Source of the DNA: Pseudomonadota bacterium
GTDB lineage: Bacteria > Pseudomonadota > Alphaproteobacteria > Sphingomonadales > Sphingomonadaceae
Direction: 5' to 3'
DNA: 64,000 nt
Assembly (NCBI GenBank): GCA_023423655.1
Contig: JAFAFE010000006.1
Coordinates: forward strand, 930,001-994,000
Shown: in pieces, positions 1-8,093 of the stretch
Layout of the letters: each line of letters begins with the position of its first letter
How positions within the stretch are numbered: the stretch's first letter is position 1
Notes under the pieces: generated by a model
The model's database searches: none
What the model was told of the DNA's origin: nothing
What the model saw: only the letters and a program-made list of their open reading frames with translations
Translations under genes and position numbers: made by a program

Positions 1-24
1 CCATCAGGACTGATCGTTTCCTTC

Positions 25-1224
25 ATGCCTTTCATCAAAACCGGTTTCAAATATCTGGGCTATGCCCTGTTGTGGCTGCTCGTCGCGCTGTCGCTTGCTG
101 TTGTGATTGTGCCGCCGTTCCTCGACCGCATCTATTATCAAGGGCCGGTGAGCGGCCATTATGATGGCGCGCGTTTCTTCAACACCGATGAAGGGCAGGG
201 CGAATGGGTCAATGATCCGGTCGGGCGCAATAATAAACGCCCGCGCAGCTTTTTCATCCTGCGCTGGATTACCGGCAATGACGACCGCCAACCGTGGCCG
301 GACCATGTAGCGGTCGCGACCGCGACACCGGCCAAGCTTGCGCCCTTGAAGCCCGGCGAAATGCGCGCCACATGGATTGGCCATGCGACGGTGCTTGTCG
401 AAACGCCGGGCTTTACGATGCTCACCGATCCGATCTGGTCGGAACGGGCAGGGCCGTGGGGGATATTGGGACCAAAGCGCGTAACCGCGCCCGGTATTGC
501 GCTTGAAGACCTCCCCAAAATCGACCTCGTGGTGGTGAGCCACAACCATTATGACCATCTTGATCTGGCCACGCTCAAAAAATTGTGGGCGCGCGACAAG
601 CCCGCCATTGTGACGAGCCTTGGCAATGACAGCATCATCAACGGTATCGGCGTGCCGTCGCTGCCGATGGATTGGGGCGCGAACCGTAAAGTGGGGAAGG
701 CCACCGTCCATGTCACGCGCAACCATCATTGGGGGAGCCGCTGGTTCAAGGACCGGAACCGCGCCTTATGGTCAAGCTTCACCGTCGATACCCCTTCGGG
801 CAGTGTCTTTTTTGCAGGCGATACCGGCTATGGCGACGGTAAATGGCCGGGCGAGGCGGCGGCTGCGGCAGGGGGGCCTATAAGGCTTGCAATCATCCCC
901 ATCGGCGCGTTCCGCTTTGGCCCCGGGCAAATGTGGACGGGCAGCCATATCGGCCCGCATCATGCGGTCAAAGTGTTTGAAGGGCTGAACGCGCATTATG
1001 GCCTCCCGATCCATTGGGGGACGTTCCAGCTATCGAGCGAAGCGCGCGAAACCCCGCCCAAAATGCTCGCGCTTGAGGCGCAATGCGCGGGGCTAAAACC
1101 CGATGCCTTTGCAGCGAAAGAGATAGGCAAGCCGTTCATGGTGCCGGAAACGGAGGAAGCCAGACCGCCCGCATCCGCGCCCAAGCCTGTATGTGATAAA
1201 GCGGCGATAGAAGCATTGCCATAG
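25..1224 (+). CDS. MBL-fold metallohydrolase, NAPE-PLD/UlaG-like
   Basis: Predicted membrane-anchored metallo-beta-lactamase-fold hydrolase of 399 residues. A hydrophobic segment at about residues 10-31 should anchor the N-terminus. The zinc-binding HxHxDH motif is visible as HNHYDHLD with H173, H175, D177 and H178. The surrounding blocks WIGHATVLVE, LTDPIWSERAGP and VFFAGDTGY resemble the N-acyl-phosphatidylethanolamine phospholipase D branch of the superfamily, so a lipid or phosphodiester substrate is possible, but the substrate cannot be read from the sequence. It stands alone, with no gene close upstream in the window and a long gap downstream. The fold assignment is firm; the reaction is not. 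Confidence 0.85.
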   Translation: MPFIKTGFKYLGYALLWLLVALSLAVVIVPPFLDRIYYQGPVSGHYDGARFFNTDEGQGEWVNDPVGRNNKRPRSFFILRWITGNDDRQPWPDHVAVATATPAKLAPLKPGEMRATWIGHATVLVETPGFTMLTDPIWSERAGPWGILGPKRVTAPGIALEDLPKIDLVVVSHNHYDHLDLATLKKLWARDKPAIVTSLGNDSIINGIGVPSLPMDWGANRKVGKATVHVTRNHHWGSRWFKDRNRALWSSFTVDTPSGSVFFAGDTGYGDGKWPGEAAAAAGGPIRLAIIPIGAFRFGPGQMWTGSHIGPHHAVKVFEGLNAHYGLPIHWGTFQLSSEARETPPKMLALEAQCAGLKPDAFAAKEIGKPFMVPETEEARPPASAPKPVCDKAAIEALP

Positions 1225-1568
1225 GATCATCTTCTACGCCCCTTGGCAGACGGGGATTGAGGGCTCACCCTTGAAAACATAGATGCACGGCAGGCAGCGC
1301 TGTCGCGTGCCGTATGGGTGCTGCCTTTTGCAGACTTACCCTTACAGGAACCGTCCGGTACCCTGCGTGAAAATCCTAAAGCCCAATCTCCGCATCCGTC
1401 ACCCGCATCCGTGGTTAAAACCTTCGGGCCCTATCGGTCCGCACAACCGCCGAATAAAAACCGTCGCGCACATTGCTCTATCATCCGCACCAACAACGCC
1501 GCAAACCGGACCCGCCGCCTTACTGCCGGCCCTTAACGACCTCGTTAGTGTGACCCGCCCGCACATCG

Positions 1569-1584
1569 CCACAATATCTAGTGT
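1569..1584. promoter_or_regulatory. Possible NrdR-box-like site
   Basis: The stretch CCACAATATCTAGTGT is partly palindromic and resembles the ACAcwATATwTwGTgt type of box bound by the ribonucleotide-reductase repressor NrdR. NrdR boxes normally come in pairs about three helical turns apart. The sequence 31-35 bases downstream (CCACAAAATTCG) matches only one half, so the assignment is weak. Confidence 0.3.
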
Positions 1585-1619
1585 GTGATTTGCCTAAAAC
1601 AGGGCCACAAAATTCGCGC

Positions 1620-1636
1620 CGGTAAAAATTTTACCG
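1620..1636. promoter_or_regulatory. Perfect 17-bp palindrome upstream of nrdA
   Basis: CGGTAAAAATTTTACCG is a perfect inverted repeat around a central base, about 380 bases before the nrdA start. A related half, GCCGGTAAAAA, occurs upstream of nrdB near 6070. It could be the operator of a dimeric regulator shared by the two nrd genes. No regulator is identified. Confidence 0.35.
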
Positions 1637-2012
1637 CTTGGGACCGATCATGGCTTGCGCTTTCGGATTGCCTTAGGAGGTCCGCGCGTCGCTGCACTGC
1701 AGCATGTTTTTTCCGGCGACGAAGCGACTCATATGAGCGACGAACGGTTGATGTAAATCAGCCTTAAGACTCTTGCATGACAAATTGGTTGTGGCACTAT
1801 GGGTAGTGGGCGGCCTGCGGGGGACACGCAACAGATAGTGCCGGAACGTTTTTGCCGCTTTTCTGCGGCGCGGACAGTTCGGCCTCGATTTGTGCCGGAT
1901 TCGTTCTTGCGGAGACGGCATAAATATTTCCCCGCCCGGGCCAAGAAAGTGTATGGTCGGGGGCTTCCCCCGATTCGAACACATCAAGAACATGTGAGGG
2001 ATGGGGACGGAC

Positions 2013-4070
2013 ATGGATTTCAGGGAAACAGCAAGCGAAAGCGGTCATGGCAATGACCTGCTGACGGATTTTATTGCGGATCAGGATAGCAAGAATATGG
2101 CGAAGTCGGACTTACTCGAAAACCCCAAGGACAAGGTTGAAAGCGCCGGAGCTGCAACGCCTGCCAAGGCTGATGCGCCTGCTGCTGCACCCGCCGCTGC
2201 ACCTGCTGCCGGGACCAAGCCCGCTGCCAAGCTTACCGCCGAAGGTCAGGGGTCGAAGGATGTCTTCAAACCCCGTTTCAATGTTGTGACCGATGCGTCG
2301 CGCGATGCGCTCTTGACCGAATTCGGCAAGGAAACGCTGAACGACCGCTACCTCCTCCCCGGCGAATCCTATCAGGATTTGTTCGCGCGCGTGGCGGCTG
2401 CCTATTCGGACGATGAAACCCATGCGCAGCGCGTCTATGACTATATTTCGCGCCTGTGGTTCATGCCCGCGACACCCGTTTTGTCGAACGGCGGGACGGG
2501 GCGCGGCCTCCCCATTAGCTGCTATCTGAACTCGGTTGATGATAGTTTGAACGGCATCGTCAATACGTGGAACGAAAATGTCTGGCTCGCCTCGCGCGGC
2601 GGCGGCATCGGCACCTATTGGGGCAGCGTGCGCGGCATTGGCGAGCCGGTCGGTTTAAACGGCAAGACCAGCGGCATCATCCCGTTTGTGCGCGTGATGG
2701 ACAGCTTGACCCTCGCGATCAGCCAAGGCTCGCTGCGTCGTGGCTCGGCGGCCTGCTATCTCGACATCAGCCATCCGGAAATCGAAGAATTTTTGGAAAT
2801 CCGCAAACCGTCGGGCGACTTCAACCGCAAGGCACTCAATCTCCATCATGGCGTGCTTATCACCGACGAATTTATGGAAGCGGTGCGCGACAATAAGGAA
2901 TTTAACCTCAAATCGCCCAAGACCGGCGAAGTGCGCGCGACCGTCAATGCGCGCTCGCTGTTCCAGAAGCTCGTCGAAACCCGCCTCGCGACCGGTGAGC
3001 CTTACATCGTTTTCTCCGATCAGGTGAACCGCATGATGCCCAAGCATCACCGCGATCTGGGCCTCAAGGTTTCGACCTCCAACCTGTGCAGCGAAATCAC
3101 CCTGCCGACGGGCCGCGACCATTTAGGCAATGACCGCACCGCGGTATGCTGCCTCTCCTCGCTCAACCTTGAAACATGGGATGAATGGAATGGCGACAAG
3201 CAATTTGTCGAAGATGTGATGCGCTTCCTCGATAATGTCCTTCAGGACTATATCGACCGCGCGCCCGACGAAATGGCCCGCGCCAAATATTCGGCAGAGC
3301 GCGAACGCTCGGTGGGCCTCGGCGTCATGGGCTTCCACAGCTTCCTGCAGGCGCGCGGCCTCGGCTTTGAAAGCGCGATGGCAAAATCGTGGAACCTCAA
3401 AATCTTCAAACATATCCACGCCAAGGTCAACGAAGCCTCGATGCTGCTCGCGCAAGAACGCGGCGCGTGTCCGGACGCCGAAGAAATGGGCGCGATGGAG
3501 CGTTTCTCGTGCAAAATGGCGATTGCCCCGACCGCGTCCATCTCGATCATCTGCGGCGGCACCTCGGCCTGCATCGAGCCGATCCCGGCCAATATCTATA
3601 CGCACAAGACCCTGTCCGGCAGCTTTGTCGTCAAGAACCCTTATTTGGAAAAGCTGCTTCAGGATAAATCCAAGGACAGCGCCAATGTGTGGAATTCGAT
3701 CCTCGAAAAGGGTGGCAGCGTCCAGCACCTCGAATTCCTGACGCCCGAAGAAAAGGATGCGTTCAAGACGAGCTTTGAAATCGACCAGCGCTGGCTGCTC
3801 GAACTCGCCGCCGACCGCACGCCCTATATCGACCAGGCGCAGTCGCTCAATCTGTTCATCCCGGCAGACGTCGAAAAATGGGACCTCATGATGCTCCACT
3901 TCCGCGCATGGGAACTCGGCATCAAGTCGCTCTATTATCTGCGCTCCAAATCGGTCCAGCGTGCAGGCTTTGCCGGCGGCGTCGAAGCGGACAACACGAT
4001 CGACCCCGCCAAGGTCGAACTCGCGACTGCCGAAAGCACCGACTATGACGAATGTCTGGCGTGTCAGTAA
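2013..4070 (+). CDS. nrdA: Class Ia ribonucleotide reductase, large subunit
   Basis: Catalytic alpha subunit reducing ribonucleoside diphosphates to deoxyribonucleotides with NrdB. Counting from the ATG at 2013 it has 685 residues; an in-frame ATG at 2001 would add four. Visible active-site features are C170 (ISCYLN), the thiyl-radical Cys C359 in NLCSEI, C379 in VCCLSSLNL, the tyrosine pair in SLYYLRS, and the redox tail CLAC at the C-terminus. The first ~75 residues are acidic then Ala/Pro-rich, with no ATP-cone, so overall-activity control by dATP through a cone is not expected. nrdB lies 2.2 kb downstream, separated by a repeat-flanked insertion and small genes. Confidence 0.96.
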   Translation: MDFRETASESGHGNDLLTDFIADQDSKNMAKSDLLENPKDKVESAGAATPAKADAPAAAPAAAPAAGTKPAAKLTAEGQGSKDVFKPRFNVVTDASRDALLTEFGKETLNDRYLLPGESYQDLFARVAAAYSDDETHAQRVYDYISRLWFMPATPVLSNGGTGRGLPISCYLNSVDDSLNGIVNTWNENVWLASRGGGIGTYWGSVRGIGEPVGLNGKTSGIIPFVRVMDSLTLAISQGSLRRGSAACYLDISHPEIEEFLEIRKPSGDFNRKALNLHHGVLITDEFMEAVRDNKEFNLKSPKTGEVRATVNARSLFQKLVETRLATGEPYIVFSDQVNRMMPKHHRDLGLKVSTSNLCSEITLPTGRDHLGNDRTAVCCLSSLNLETWDEWNGDKQFVEDVMRFLDNVLQDYIDRAPDEMARAKYSAERERSVGLGVMGFHSFLQARGLGFESAMAKSWNLKIFKHIHAKVNEASMLLAQERGACPDAEEMGAMERFSCKMAIAPTASISIICGGTSACIEPIPANIYTHKTLSGSFVVKNPYLEKLLQDKSKDSANVWNSILEKGGSVQHLEFLTPEEKDAFKTSFEIDQRWLLELAADRTPYIDQAQSLNLFIPADVEKWDLMMLHFRAWELGIKSLYYLRSKSVQRAGFAGGVEADNTIDPAKVELATAESTDYDECLACQ

Positions 4071-4096
4071 TCGGGCGAGTGAAGAAGTCCAAACGT

Positions 4097-4277
4097 CCTT
4101 CTCCCCTTGTGGGAGAAGGATACGGAGCCTTGTGCTGCAGGCACTAGGCGCAGTTGGACGAGGGGTATGCGAGGCGCAGCCTCGCGCGATTGCAGCAGCA
4201 ATCGCTTACCCCTCACCCAGCTTCGACTAGCGAGCAAGCTCGCAAGTCTCCTCATCCCTCTCCCACAAGGGGAGAGG
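4097..4277 (+). repeat. DUF559-flanking direct repeat, copy 1
   Basis: A ~180 bp element about 90% identical by eye to 4714-4897, in the same orientation. It begins with the hairpin CTTCTCCCCTTGTGGGAGAA and ends with CCTCTCCCACAAGGGGAGAG, with shared internal text such as GGCACTAGGCGCAGTTGGAC and CAGCTTCGACTAGCGAGCAA. It starts about 26 bases after the nrdA stop, so it may also act as a transcript 3' structure. The two copies bracket the DUF559 gene like the ends of a composite element. Confidence 0.85.
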
Positions 4278-4309
4278 AAATTTGGTTCGGAGAAGGTGTG
4301 AAACGCGAT

Positions 4310-4696
4310 ATGCTTCCTGAAAACGCCATACAGCGCGCACGTAGCCTGCGCCGTATGGCGACGCCTGCCGAACAGCAGCTATGGCGCGCGCTTAAGGAAG
4401 CGTTCCCGCTTGTCCGGTTTCGGCGGCAGGTGCCGATAGGGCCATATATTGTCGATTTTCTTAGCCATGCCCATCGCTTGATTGTCGAAGTGGACGGCGG
4501 ACAGCACGCAATACAGCAAGGCTATGACGCCGCCCGCACCCACTTTCTGGAGGATGAGGGCTATTGCGTGCTACGCTTCTGGAACATGGATGTTGCCGAT
4601 CACTTGGATGGCGTTATCGAAAAGATCGGCGCAGCACTTGTCACCGCTACACCCATCAATCACACAGGCCCCCGTGTCGAGGGACGCGCACAATGA
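4310..4696 (+). CDS. DUF559 endonuclease-like protein (Vsr/PD-(D/E)XK fold)
   Basis: A 128-residue protein of the DUF559 family, related to very-short-patch-repair and restriction-type nucleases. The family signature is visible: LRRMATPAEQQLW near the N-terminus, then FRRQVPIGPYIVDF, and IVEVDGGQH, which supply the D...ExD metal-binding residues. The last ~15 residues are diverged. ATG 4310 follows the purine-rich CGGAGAAGG with a rather long 13-base spacer; GTG 4298 is an alternative. It lies between two near-identical ~180 bp direct repeats, suggesting that gene and repeats moved as a unit. The family's cellular role is not established. Confidence 0.85.
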   Translation: MLPENAIQRARSLRRMATPAEQQLWRALKEAFPLVRFRRQVPIGPYIVDFLSHAHRLIVEVDGGQHAIQQGYDAARTHFLEDEGYCVLRFWNMDVADHLDGVIEKIGAALVTATPINHTGPRVEGRAQ

Positions 4697-4713
4697 GCCC
4701 GCGCATCCCCCTT

Positions 4714-4897
4714 CTTCTCCCCTTGTGGGAGAAGGATACGAAGCCTTGTGCCACAGGCACTAGGCGCAGTTGGACGAGGGGTGTGCGAGGCACAGCCTCG
4801 CGCGATGGCAACAGCAATCGCTCACCCCGCACCCAGCTTCGACTAGCGAGCAAGTTCGCAAATCTCCTCATCCCTCTCCCGCAAGGGCAGAGGGAGG
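4714..4897 (+). repeat. DUF559-flanking direct repeat, copy 2
   Basis: Second copy of the element at 4097-4277, beginning about 17 bases after the DUF559 stop. Differences are scattered point changes (for example ACGAAGCC for ACGGAGCC), and the terminal hairpin is slightly decayed (CTCTCCCGCAAGGGCAGAG). The direct orientation suits recombination between copies or duplication during insertion. Confidence 0.85.
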
Positions 4898-4925
4898 AAT
4901 ATGTTTCCACAGAAACCGCCCGCCC

Positions 4926-5150
4926 ATGACCGCCGATACGCTCACCCCGATCATCCTTGCCTTTGCCGCGCTTTGCTTGTGGCAAGTCTATGCGGGTGCG
5001 CGGAAAATGTGGCTTGCCAAGCGCGATCCGGGGGCGCCGATGGTGAAACTGTTCGCGCGGGCGGGCTTTGTGCAGGCGTTGCTCGGCGCACTGCTGTTTA
5101 TCGTCAATATCGCGTTTAACTGGTCCACCTTGAAGGCGGGCTTATCATGA
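4926..5150 (+). CDS. Small two-helix membrane protein, unknown function
   Basis: A 74-residue protein with two hydrophobic stretches, about residues 6-24 (PIILAFAALCLWQVYAG) and 49-66 (GFVQALLGALLFIVNIAF), separated by a basic loop. I do not recognise a family. The ATG at 4926 follows the end of repeat copy 2, which contains GAGGGAGGAATATG, so translation may use a purine-rich site within repeat-derived sequence. The stop codon overlaps an ATG (ATGA), but that second frame is not convincing. It sits between nrdA and nrdB. Confidence 0.6.
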   Translation: MTADTLTPIILAFAALCLWQVYAGARKMWLAKRDPGAPMVKLFARAGFVQALLGALLFIVNIAFNWSTLKAGLS

Positions 5151-5240
5151 CCGCGCGCGCGCTCTTGCCTGCATTGCCCGCCAAGGGAACCAATCCGCCC
5201 CCTGCTGCGCTATATCCCCATAGAGCAAGGGAGATTGTTG

Positions 5241-5693
5241 ATGAGCAGCAGCTATGCGATCATGCTGGTCGTTCTGTTCGTAATTGTGTTCGGGACATTT
5301 TTCTTTGTGCTGGTCAATGCGCGCAGTGTCGCGCGGGCAGCACGTCAGGATGCGGATGCGGACAATATCGCGCCGGGCCCGGGGCCGCGCGGCGCATCAC
5401 GATCGGCGATATGGGTGGCGCTCGGCGTCCATTTCGCGGCTTGGGCCGGGATTTTCACTATCTGGATGTGGATGACTGCCGAAACGGAAGCAACCCAGCC
5501 CTTTGGCGCGGAGATTGCCAAGGAGGTCGCTGGTCCCGATCAGGCCGACCGGATCACCACCAACCCCAATGCCGCGCCGTCGACGCCCCAGCCGACCGAG
5601 CGCCCTATGGGGCCGGCCACCCCCGTGACCACAGCGCCGCCGGAGCAAGCCGGAACCAGCGATCCCGCCGCGCCTCCGCCTTCGGCCAAATAG
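5241..5693 (+). CDS. Membrane protein with Pro/Ala-rich tail, unknown function
   Basis: A 150-residue protein with two predicted transmembrane segments (about residues 5-25, SYAIMLVVLFVIVFGTFFFV, and 58-78, WVALGVHFAAWAGIFTIWMW) and a low-complexity C-terminal tail rich in Pro, Ala and Thr. ATG 5241 is chosen because the site AAGGGAG ends seven bases upstream; two TTG codons just before it are weaker. No known family is recognised. A terminator-like hairpin at 5761-5794 ends the unit. Confidence 0.6.
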   Translation: MSSSYAIMLVVLFVIVFGTFFFVLVNARSVARAARQDADADNIAPGPGPRGASRSAIWVALGVHFAAWAGIFTIWMWMTAETEATQPFGAEIAKEVAGPDQADRITTNPNAAPSTPQPTERPMGPATPVTTAPPEQAGTSDPAAPPPSAK

Positions 5694-5760
5694 CGCATCC
5701 GCTAACAGGCGCGGGCCGTTTGGTCTGCCCGCCCGCCCCCCGCGCCGCCCACATGCCTGC

Positions 5761-5794
5761 AAAAAAGGCCCCGGCGCGAACCGGAGCCTCTTTT
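5761..5794. terminator. Bidirectional intrinsic terminator
   Basis: AAAAAAGGCCCCGG - CGCGAA - CCGGAGCCTCTTTT forms a GC-rich hairpin with A and T runs on either side. It sits between the plus-strand gene ending at 5693 and the minus-strand DUF2171 gene ending at 5819, so it can serve both. Confidence 0.8.
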
Positions 5795-5818
5795 ATACCT
5801 GCCTCAAAGGCGGCGCGA

Positions 5819-6049
5819 TCAGCTATCTTCTTCAAACAGCTCCGCATTGGCGGCGTTGGCGGACAGGCGCACCTGATTGCCTTCGATTTCGGCAATAAGC
5901 CCACCCGACAGCCAGTGATGCTTGCCATCGACACTGTCCTTCTTGGTCAGCTTGATCCGGTCGCCATCGCTATGATCGACCGTGCCAAGATGCACGCCAT
6001 CGGCGCCGATTACTTCCATATCGGGTTGGATTTTGCTAAGATCAGCCAT
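5819..6049 (-). CDS. DUF2171 family protein
   Basis: A 76-residue soluble protein of the DUF2171 (PRC-barrel-like) type. The pattern QPDMEVIGADGVHLGTVDH followed by DRIKLTKKD and a short HHWLSGGLI segment is typical of these small proteins, which are common in alphaproteobacteria and often repeated per genome. No catalytic residues are apparent and no function is established. It is transcribed toward the shared terminator at 5761-5794 and is divergent from nrdB, with about 185 bases between their starts. Confidence 0.8.
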   Translation of the reverse strand: MADLSKIQPDMEVIGADGVHLGTVDHSDGDRIKLTKKDSVDGKHHWLSGGLIAEIEGNQVRLSANAANAELFEEDS

Positions 6050-6234
6050 GATTTTTCTCCTTGTTCCAAGGCCGGTAAAAACGTCCGGTCACAAGGTATA
6101 ACGCGGCAAACGCACAAGATTTCCCCCGCGCGCCGCTCATTTGGTCACAGACGCTGCACCGCTCGCAGCGCCATTTCTTTTTCTGCTCCCGTCGCCTCCA
6201 CCGGCACGCGCTCATTCACTGGAAGGTAAAGCCC

Positions 6235-7299
6235 ATGTCTCTCACCGAAGCCCGCAAAACCTATAAGCCGTTTGAATATCCGTGGGCTTATGATTTCTGG
6301 AAGCGCCAGCAGCAGATCCACTGGATGCCCGAAGAAGTGCCCTTGGGCGAAGATTGCCGCGACTGGGCGCAAAAGCTCACCGATCATGAGCGCAATTTGC
6401 TCACGCAAATCTTCCGCTTTTTCACGCAGGCCGATGTCGAGGTGCAGGATTGCTACCACGAAAAATACGGCCGCGTGTTCAAGCCCACCGAAGTCAAGAT
6501 GATGCTCGCGGCCTTTTCCAACATGGAAACCGTGCATATCGCGGCCTATTCGCACTTGCTCGACACCATCGGCATGCCCGAAAGCGAATATGGCATGTTC
6601 CTTCAGTACAAAGAAATGAAGGACAAGCATGATTATCTCGCGACCTTCGGGGTTGATACCGACGAAGACATCGCGCGCACGCTCGCCATGTTCGGCGGCT
6701 TTACCGAAGGGCTGCAACTGTTCGCCTCCTTCGCCATGCTGATGAACTTCCCGCGCTTCAACAAGATGAAGGGCATGGGACAGATTGTGAGCTGGTCGGT
6801 GCGCGACGAAAGCCTCCATTGCGAAGGCATTACCAAGCTGTTTCACGCTTTCTGCGCCGAACGCGATTGCCTGACCCCCGCAGTCAAGGACGACATCATT
6901 GATTGCTGCCAGAAAACCGTGCGGCTCGAAGATGCGTTCATCGACCTCGCGTTCGAACAAGGCCCGGTCCCCGGCATGACGCCCAAGGAAATCAAAAAAT
7001 ATATCCGCTACATCGCCGATTGGCGCTTGGGGCAGCTAGGCTTCCAGCCAATCTACATGATCGACGAACACCCCCTGCCGTGGTTAGCGCCGCTGCTGAA
7101 CGGCGTAGAACATGCCAACTTCTTCGAAACCCGCGCGACGGAATATAGTAAGGCCGCGACGCGCGGTGATTGGAACCAGGTGTGGGATAGCTTCGATAAC
7201 AGGAAGCAGGCGAAAGATAGCTTGGTTGATGGCGGAACCGGCGCGTCAGCCGATGAAGGCGCGGATATGTTTGAAGCGAGCGGTGTTCCGGCGGAATAA
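6235..7299 (+). CDS. nrdB: Class Ia ribonucleotide reductase, small subunit
   Basis: Radical-generating beta subunit, 354 residues, partner of NrdA. The diiron and radical residues can be placed by spacing to the E. coli protein: D67 (QADVEV), E98 and H101 in METVHIAAY, and Y105 as the tyrosyl-radical residue, with the second ligand set in FTEGLQLF and RDESLH. A Tyr at the radical position makes this class Ia rather than the Phe-type Ic. The C-terminus is acidic, as expected for docking to NrdA. A hairpin immediately follows the stop codon. Confidence 0.97.
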   Translation: MSLTEARKTYKPFEYPWAYDFWKRQQQIHWMPEEVPLGEDCRDWAQKLTDHERNLLTQIFRFFTQADVEVQDCYHEKYGRVFKPTEVKMMLAAFSNMETVHIAAYSHLLDTIGMPESEYGMFLQYKEMKDKHDYLATFGVDTDEDIARTLAMFGGFTEGLQLFASFAMLMNFPRFNKMKGMGQIVSWSVRDESLHCEGITKLFHAFCAERDCLTPAVKDDIIDCCQKTVRLEDAFIDLAFEQGPVPGMTPKEIKKYIRYIADWRLGQLGFQPIYMIDEHPLPWLAPLLNGVEHANFFETRATEYSKAATRGDWNQVWDSFDNRKQAKDSLVDGGTGASADEGADMFEASGVPAE

Positions 7300-7305
7300 G
7301 TAAAC

Positions 7306-7333
7306 TTTGGGCGGAATCACTCTTCCGCCCAAA
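7306..7333. terminator. Terminator shared by nrdB and the convergent gene
   Basis: TTTGGGCGGAA - TCACTC - TTCCGCCCAAA is a perfect 11-bp stem starting six bases after the nrdB stop. The right arm and loop are also the last codons and stop of the minus-strand gene at 7317, so that gene's 3' coding end doubles as the terminator. Confidence 0.75.
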
Positions 7334-8057
7334 CATCTTTCATAAGTTCAAGATGGCGTAAAAAATTTTGAATCGCTTTTTCTGTGACCGGACCTTCAAA
7401 TCGCAACTCCGCGACGCATTCTTTTGTAAGCGGAATACGTATGGAATCAGAAGCTCCCGAACGTTCTATATTCGGTGTTCTGTCCGAAGGAATTTTGTCA
7501 GCCAAGATCAATTCATCAGTGTTTGAATCAATCTCCGTTGAACGTGCGTTCGAAGGAATCAACGGTTCATTATTTTTTGCAAACGCAACGGTCCCACGAA
7601 GCGCAGATATACAATCATCAACGCCGTTTTTTGAAAAACCCAAATCCCGAATAAGATAAGCACGCAACGGTTCGTCACTCGGAGGAATTCGGTCATCAAA
7701 TCGTTCGTATATGGACTTAAAAACTTCAGGATGCCTAGCCGCCACCTGAACACCTTCTCGATACTCCTGATCTGAACTTGGTTCGAAAATTTGCAGAGCT
7801 AATTCGGTGACCCTAGTGTTATCTCCAATACCTTCAATTAGTCCATATTGCCTGACCGAGCCCAACGCAGTTGTGCTAGCTCCATTTTTCCCAGCAAAAC
7901 CCATTAGTCGAACTGCTGTATCTGAACCGAATACGCTTCGGTGCATCGCTTCATAAATTTTTATTGCATACCCAATTGCATCGGGAAGTGCGTGACTCGG
8001 ATAACGAGGACTGCGAGTGCGACTTATTGACACAACAGCTTCTCCATTTTTGTTCAT
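7317..8057 (-). CDS. AT-rich hypothetical protein, winged-helix-like N-terminal region
   Basis: A 246-residue soluble protein of unknown role. The first ~140 residues (SRYP-type start, then AIKIYEAMHRSVF, GKNGASTTALGSVRQYGLIEG, VTELALQIFEP and LRAYLIRDLGFSKNGVDDCI) look like a helical DNA-binding-type region of a kind found in scattered bacterial hypothetical proteins. The rest is polar, ending in IQNFLRHLELMKDVWAEE. One coding line (7501-7560) counts to 43% GC, well below its neighbours, suggesting acquisition by transfer. ATG 8057 is preferred; a TTG at 8084 would add nine residues. The 12-bp repeat array lies directly upstream. Confidence 0.65.
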   Translation of the reverse strand: MNKNGEAVVSISRTRSPRYPSHALPDAIGYAIKIYEAMHRSVFGSDTAVRLMGFAGKNGASTTALGSVRQYGLIEGIGDNTRVTELALQIFEPSSDQEYREGVQVAARHPEVFKSIYERFDDRIPPSDEPLRAYLIRDLGFSKNGVDDCISALRGTVAFAKNNEPLIPSNARSTEIDSNTDELILADKIPSDRTPNIERSGASDSIRIPLTKECVAELRFEGPVTEKAIQNFLRHLELMKDVWAEE

Positions 8058-8093
8058 GGAAAGTTTGTAGAAAAATTCACTCAAAACTTCAAC

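Larger units (their letters stand above)
1225..2012. other. nrdA upstream region, no convincing gene
   Basis: About 790 bases between the hydrolase and nrdA. Short open frames exist but none has a recognisable protein or a good ribosome site. Palindromic sites that could be regulatory lie near 1569-1584 and 1620-1636. GANTC sites (candidate CcrM methylation sites in alphaproteobacteria) occur near 1768, 1901 and 1973. The long upstream region would suit a cell-cycle-regulated nrd promoter, which is an inference. Confidence 0.5.

Noticed and set aside
1965..1985. tRNA T-arm-like sequence CCCGATTCGAAC
   Set aside because: The flanking bases do not form a T-stem, and no anticodon or acceptor arms could be found around it on either strand.
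4097..4897. Insertion sequence with transposase
   Set aside because: No transposase motif is present; the enclosed protein is DUF559, and the flanking elements are direct repeats with internal hairpins rather than terminal inverted repeats with a target duplication that I can identify.
5147..6229. A 360-codon plus-strand frame starting at the ATGA overlap after the small membrane gene
   Set aside because: It runs out of frame through the 5241-5693 gene and antisense through the DUF2171 gene; its composition is that of a shadow frame.
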